Shown here: piece by piece, positions 61,327 to 64,000 of the stretch
Layout of the letters: each line of letters opens with the position of its first letter
How positions within the stretch are numbered: the stretch's first letter is position 1
Assembly (NCBI RefSeq): GCF_900302455.1
Contig: NZ_ONZG01000012.1
Location: 1-64,000, forward strand
Length of the DNA stretch: 64,000 bases
Reading direction: 5' to 3'
DNA from: Falsiruegeria mediterranea M17
Lineage (GTDB): Bacteria > Pseudomonadota > Alphaproteobacteria > Rhodobacterales > Rhodobacteraceae
Position numbers and translations under genes: made by a program
The notes under the pieces: generated by a model
What the model saw: only the letters and a program-made list of their open reading frames with translations
What the model was told of the DNA's origin: nothing
The model's database searches: none

Positions 61327-61508
61327 GCTGTGATTTAGTATACCTTCGTATCCTTACACTAAAGTATAGGTAATTCCCTATCCATTTAGCTACCCAAAAG
61401 CAGGAGTAACGGGCGTTGTGAGAAATCTCAATCGGGTTTTTTCTCTGTTGAACGATCAAACAGCCCTGATCTGGGGCCCAAACTCAAATCGCAACCTGAG
61501 GTCAGTTG

Positions 61509-62753
61509 ATGAACGCGCTAACCGCCTTTCCCCCTCTCGACATCCCCGAGACGATTGCCGCAGGTCCCGGCCCCGGCCAGACAGACACCCGTGTCCTTGC
61601 CCGGTTTGCCGGTGTCGGTCTGGCCGACCACATGCAGGCCGACGTGCTGCGGGGTATGATCGAATGCAAGCATATGCTGCGCTCCCTTTGGGGCACTACA
61701 AACACCTACACCTTCGGCGTTGCCGGCACCGGATGGAGCGGGCTGGACGCGATGTTCAGCGCTGTTCAGCCAGGTGATACGGTTGTGGTCTTCGTCAACG
61801 GCACCTTCTCGGGCATCGATGGCCAAACCCTGCGGATGAAAGCTGCATCCGCCGAAGAACTGGCCGCCGATCCGCTGAACCCGCAGGCTGCATCGGTCGT
61901 GACCATCGACGTGCCACACGGGACATCCGTGACCCGCGACGTGATCGAGGCTGCGCTGACCCAACACAAACCGAAATGGGCCTTTATGGCGCATTGGGAA
62001 ACAGGATCAGGCCGGATCAATGACATCCGTGCGCTGTCGGATGTTTGCGAAGCAACTGGTGCCATGGGGTTGGTCGACGCGGTGTCGTCGTTGGGTGTCT
62101 CGGACTTTGCCATCGACGACTTCCCCGGCATCGTCGGCTGGGCGTCATGCCCGCAAAAAGGCGTGGCCTGTCTGCCGCTGACTTATGCTCCGGTGAGCTT
62201 TTCAGATCGCTACATCGACGTGTTAAAAGCAACCGGCGCGCGTACCTATGCGCACCATCCGATCCTGGAAGCACGTCATTGGGCGATCATTGACGGTCGG
62301 GATGCGGAAAAAGGCACCTACCACCGTACACACTCGGGCTATGCCGTCGCAGCATTCCACGAAGCCTTGCGGATCGCGCTAGAGGACGGTGTTGCCAATC
62401 GCGCCGCTGAATACACCCGGCACGAGGCGATCCTGCGCGAAGCCGTCACCGTGATGGGTTGTGACGTGACATCGGACATGACGAGCCTTTTGGTTCTGGA
62501 CCTGCCACCTGCCTTCAAGGGGCGTGAAATGGAGCTGGTGCAAGCCTGCCGCGCGCAAAGGTTCGGTATCTGGCCCACCCTGTCGGAACCGGTTCAGGTT
62601 CGTATCGGCATTCTGAACCTGCTGTCCGAAAAGGCGATCACAGATATTGCTCTGCGGTTTGGTCAGGCCCTGAACGATTTGGGTGCGCATGTTGATTTAA
62701 CCGAAATCGAAACCCTTCTTCGCAATCGCTACTCCGAAGCACTCGCAGCGTGA
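61509..62753 (+). CDS. sgaA: Serine-glyoxylate aminotransferase
   Basis: A 414-aa class V PLP aminotransferase. The PLP-binding Lys is K217 in SCPQKGVACLP, and the Asp of GLVDAVSSLG contacts the cofactor. It transfers the amino group of serine to glyoxylate, making hydroxypyruvate and glycine, a core serine-cycle step. ATG 61509 has GAGGTC upstream. mtkA follows after 9 bp, and the LuxR-type gene diverges from it. Confidence 0.93.
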   Translation: MNALTAFPPLDIPETIAAGPGPGQTDTRVLARFAGVGLADHMQADVLRGMIECKHMLRSLWGTTNTYTFGVAGTGWSGLDAMFSAVQPGDTVVVFVNGTFSGIDGQTLRMKAASAEELAADPLNPQAASVVTIDVPHGTSVTRDVIEAALTQHKPKWAFMAHWETGSGRINDIRALSDVCEATGAMGLVDAVSSLGVSDFAIDDFPGIVGWASCPQKGVACLPLTYAPVSFSDRYIDVLKATGARTYAHHPILEARHWAIIDGRDAEKGTYHRTHSGYAVAAFHEALRIALEDGVANRAAEYTRHEAILREAVTVMGCDVTSDMTSLLVLDLPPAFKGREMELVQACRAQRFGIWPTLSEPVQVRIGILNLLSEKAITDIALRFGQALNDLGAHVDLTEIETLLRNRYSEALAA

Positions 62754-62762
62754 GGTGAGACA

Positions 62763-63962
62763 ATGGACATTCACGAATATCAAGCCAAGGACATCTTGTC
62801 CGGTTTCGGCGTCGAGGTACCGCCCGGTGCCATCGCCTATAGCCCCGAACAGGCCGCATACCGTGCCCGCGAATTGGGTGGCGAGAAATGGGTCGTCAAG
62901 GCGCAGGTTCATGCCGGTGGTCGCGGCAAGGCGGGCGGCGTCAAGCTGTGCTCGTCCGACACCGAGATCCAAGCTGCCTGCGAAGAGATGTTTGGCCGCA
63001 AGCTGGTGACGCATCAGACGGGCCCCGAAGGCAAAGGCATCTACCGTGTCTATGTCGAGGCCGGCGTGCCGATAGATCGCGAGATTTATCTGGGTTTTGT
63101 GCTGGACCGCTCCAGCCAGCGGGTGATGATCGTAGCATCCGGCGAAGGCGGGATGGAGATCGAGGACATCTCGGCTGAGAAACCCGACAGCATCGTGCGC
63201 TCGACCGTTGAACCCGCCGTGGGTCTGCAAGAGTTTCAGGCACGAGAGATTGCGTTCGCCCTTGGCATCGACCCTGCGCTGACCGCGCAAATGGTGCGCA
63301 CGCTTCAGGGCTGCTATCGCGCGTTCACAGAGCTGGATGCGACGATGGTGGAAATCAATCCGCTGGTGATCACAGGCGACAACCGCATTCTGGCGCTGGA
63401 TGCCAAGATGACGTTCGACGACAACGCCCTGTTCCGTCATCCGCAAATCTCAGAGTTTCGGGACAAAAGCCAGGAAGATCCCCGGGAAAGCCGCGCGGCG
63501 GATCGGGGCCTGTCTTATGTGGGTCTGGACGGCAACATCGGCTGCATCGTCAACGGTGCCGGCCTGGCGATGGCGACGATGGACACCATCAAGCTGGCCG
63601 GGGGCGAGCCTGCGAACTTCCTCGACATTGGTGGCGGCGCCACGCCTGAACGTGTGGCCAAGGCTTTCCGGCTGGTGATGTCGGACGACAATGTGCAGGC
63701 CGTTCTGGTTAACATCTTTGCTGGGATCAACCGCTGCGACTGGGTCGCCGAAGGGGTGGTTCAAGCACTGAAAGAGGTGCAGGTCGACGTGCCCGTTATC
63801 GTCCGCCTTGCCGGAACCAATGTGGAAGAAGGGCAAAAGATCCTGGCCAAGTCCGGCCTGCCCATCATCCGCGCCACAACACTGATGGAAGCTGCCGAAC
63901 GTTCTGTTGGCGCATGGAAAAACGACCTGTCTCAGGCCACCAGAGTAAGGGCTGTCAAATGA
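62763..63962 (+). CDS. mtkA: Malate-CoA ligase subunit beta
   Basis: A 399-aa ATP-grasp subunit of the succinyl-CoA synthetase beta family. The start [27 protein letters not shown], and [25 protein letters not shown] are typical. Adjacent sgaA and mcl show that it activates malate to malyl-CoA in the serine cycle rather than succinate in the TCA cycle, by context and the customary sgaA-mtkA-mtkB order. Its stop overlaps the mtkB start as ATGA. Confidence 0.92.
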   Translation: MDIHEYQAKDILSGFGVEVPPGAIAYSPEQAAYRARELGGEKWVVKAQVHAGGRGKAGGVKLCSSDTEIQAACEEMFGRKLVTHQTGPEGKGIYRVYVEAGVPIDREIYLGFVLDRSSQRVMIVASGEGGMEIEDISAEKPDSIVRSTVEPAVGLQEFQAREIAFALGIDPALTAQMVRTLQGCYRAFTELDATMVEINPLVITGDNRILALDAKMTFDDNALFRHPQISEFRDKSQEDPRESRAADRGLSYVGLDGNIGCIVNGAGLAMATMDTIKLAGGEPANFLDIGGGATPERVAKAFRLVMSDDNVQAVLVNIFAGINRCDWVAEGVVQALKEVQVDVPVIVRLAGTNVEEGQKILAKSGLPIIRATTLMEAAERSVGAWKNDLSQATRVRAVK

Positions 63963-64000
63963 GCATTCTTCTTGATCGCGATACCAAGGTCATCGTTCAG
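63959..64000 (+). CDS. mtkB: Malate-CoA ligase subunit alpha, N-terminal start (partial)
   Basis: The ATG at 63959 begins [14 protein letters not shown], the usual opening of succinyl/malyl-CoA synthetase alpha subunits, and the window ends after 14 codons. The ATGA overlap with mtkA and the pairing of alpha and beta subunits support the call. The catalytic His and the rest of the protein are outside the window. Confidence 0.85.
   Translation, partial: MSILLDRDTKVIVQ

Noticed and set aside
1-64000. tRNA genes, CRISPR arrays, rRNA or insertion sequences
   Set aside because: The intergenic gaps are short and none shows a tRNA T-loop pattern, regular spaced repeats, or transposase with terminal inverted repeats.

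Overview
The window reads as chromosome of a marine Roseobacter-group alphaproteobacterium (Rhodobacteraceae). The evidence is a high GC content, a Na+-translocating NADH:quinone reductase operon, a BztD/AapP-type amino-acid ABC ATPase tail, a monomeric isocitrate dehydrogenase, two phosphonate monoester hydrolase-like sulfatase-superfamily enzymes, a ugp operon and serine-cycle genes. The genus call is inference from gene content; no rRNA is present. I saw no tRNA, rRNA, CRISPR array, insertion sequence, integrase or prophage. Coding density is high: no gene-free stretch exceeds about 270 bp. The longest gaps (28009-28278, 43458-43719, 61289-61508) are promoter or leader regions.

Layout. 1-127: end of an amino-acid ABC ATPase. 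0.3-7.9 kb: nqrABCDEF on the minus strand with a strong terminator, and divergent apbE and nqrM, which supply flavinylation and Fe-S maturation of the same enzyme. 7.9-10.2 kb: CBS protein, small zincin, alpha/beta hydrolase and cupin. 10.2-25.4 kb: two related regulator-plus-hydrolase loci. The first has a PMH-like hydrolase, a DeoR regulator, an IMPase-type phosphatase, a Na/Pi cotransporter and an EamA permease. A chromosomal ccdAB pair follows. The second has a DeoR regulator, a five-gene oligopeptide/opine-type ABC importer and another PMH-like hydrolase. 25.5-28 kb: manC-type bifunctional enzyme and galE. 28.2-31.9 kb: small K+ channel, then an AI-2E family permease, HlyD adaptor and DUF2955 membrane protein in overlapping order.

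31.9-39.2 kb: a catabolic cluster with LysR regulator, DUF1028, RidA, two Rieske oxygenases, an FMO-like flavoprotein and an aldehyde dehydrogenase that keeps the phosphonate-binding residues of PhnY. 39.3-43.5 kb: GH25 lysozyme lipoprotein, D-amino-acid transaminase and monomeric isocitrate dehydrogenase. 43.7-49.6 kb: a second catabolic cluster with ALDH, luciferase-like monooxygenase, flavin reductase carrying an extra Nudix-like domain, alpha/beta hydrolase, AA_synth protein, a divergent GntR regulator with a perfect operator-like palindrome, and DUF1330. 49.7-53.2 kb: FAD oxidoreductase, YheT-like hydrolase and LysR. 53.3-58.5 kb: ugpBAECQ for glycerophosphodiester uptake and hydrolysis. 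58.4-59.4 kb: agmatinase-family enzyme. 59.5-64 kb: serine-cycle block with malyl-CoA lyase and a LuxR-type regulator on the minus strand, and sgaA, mtkA and the start of mtkB on the plus strand.

Two themes recur. One is scavenging of organic phosphorus or sulfur esters: PMH-like hydrolases, Na/Pi transport, ugp plus GDPD, PhnY-like ALDH. The other is oxygenase-based opening of small nitrogenous compounds. The strongest candidates for undescribed biology are the Rieske/Rieske/FMO/PhnY-like cluster, the LLM/flavin reductase-Nudix/AA_synth cluster, the ribosome-site-sequestering hairpin ahead of malyl-CoA lyase with its neighbouring degenerate-receiver LuxR regulator, and the chromosomal ccdB in which the Trp needed for gyrase poisoning is Ala.
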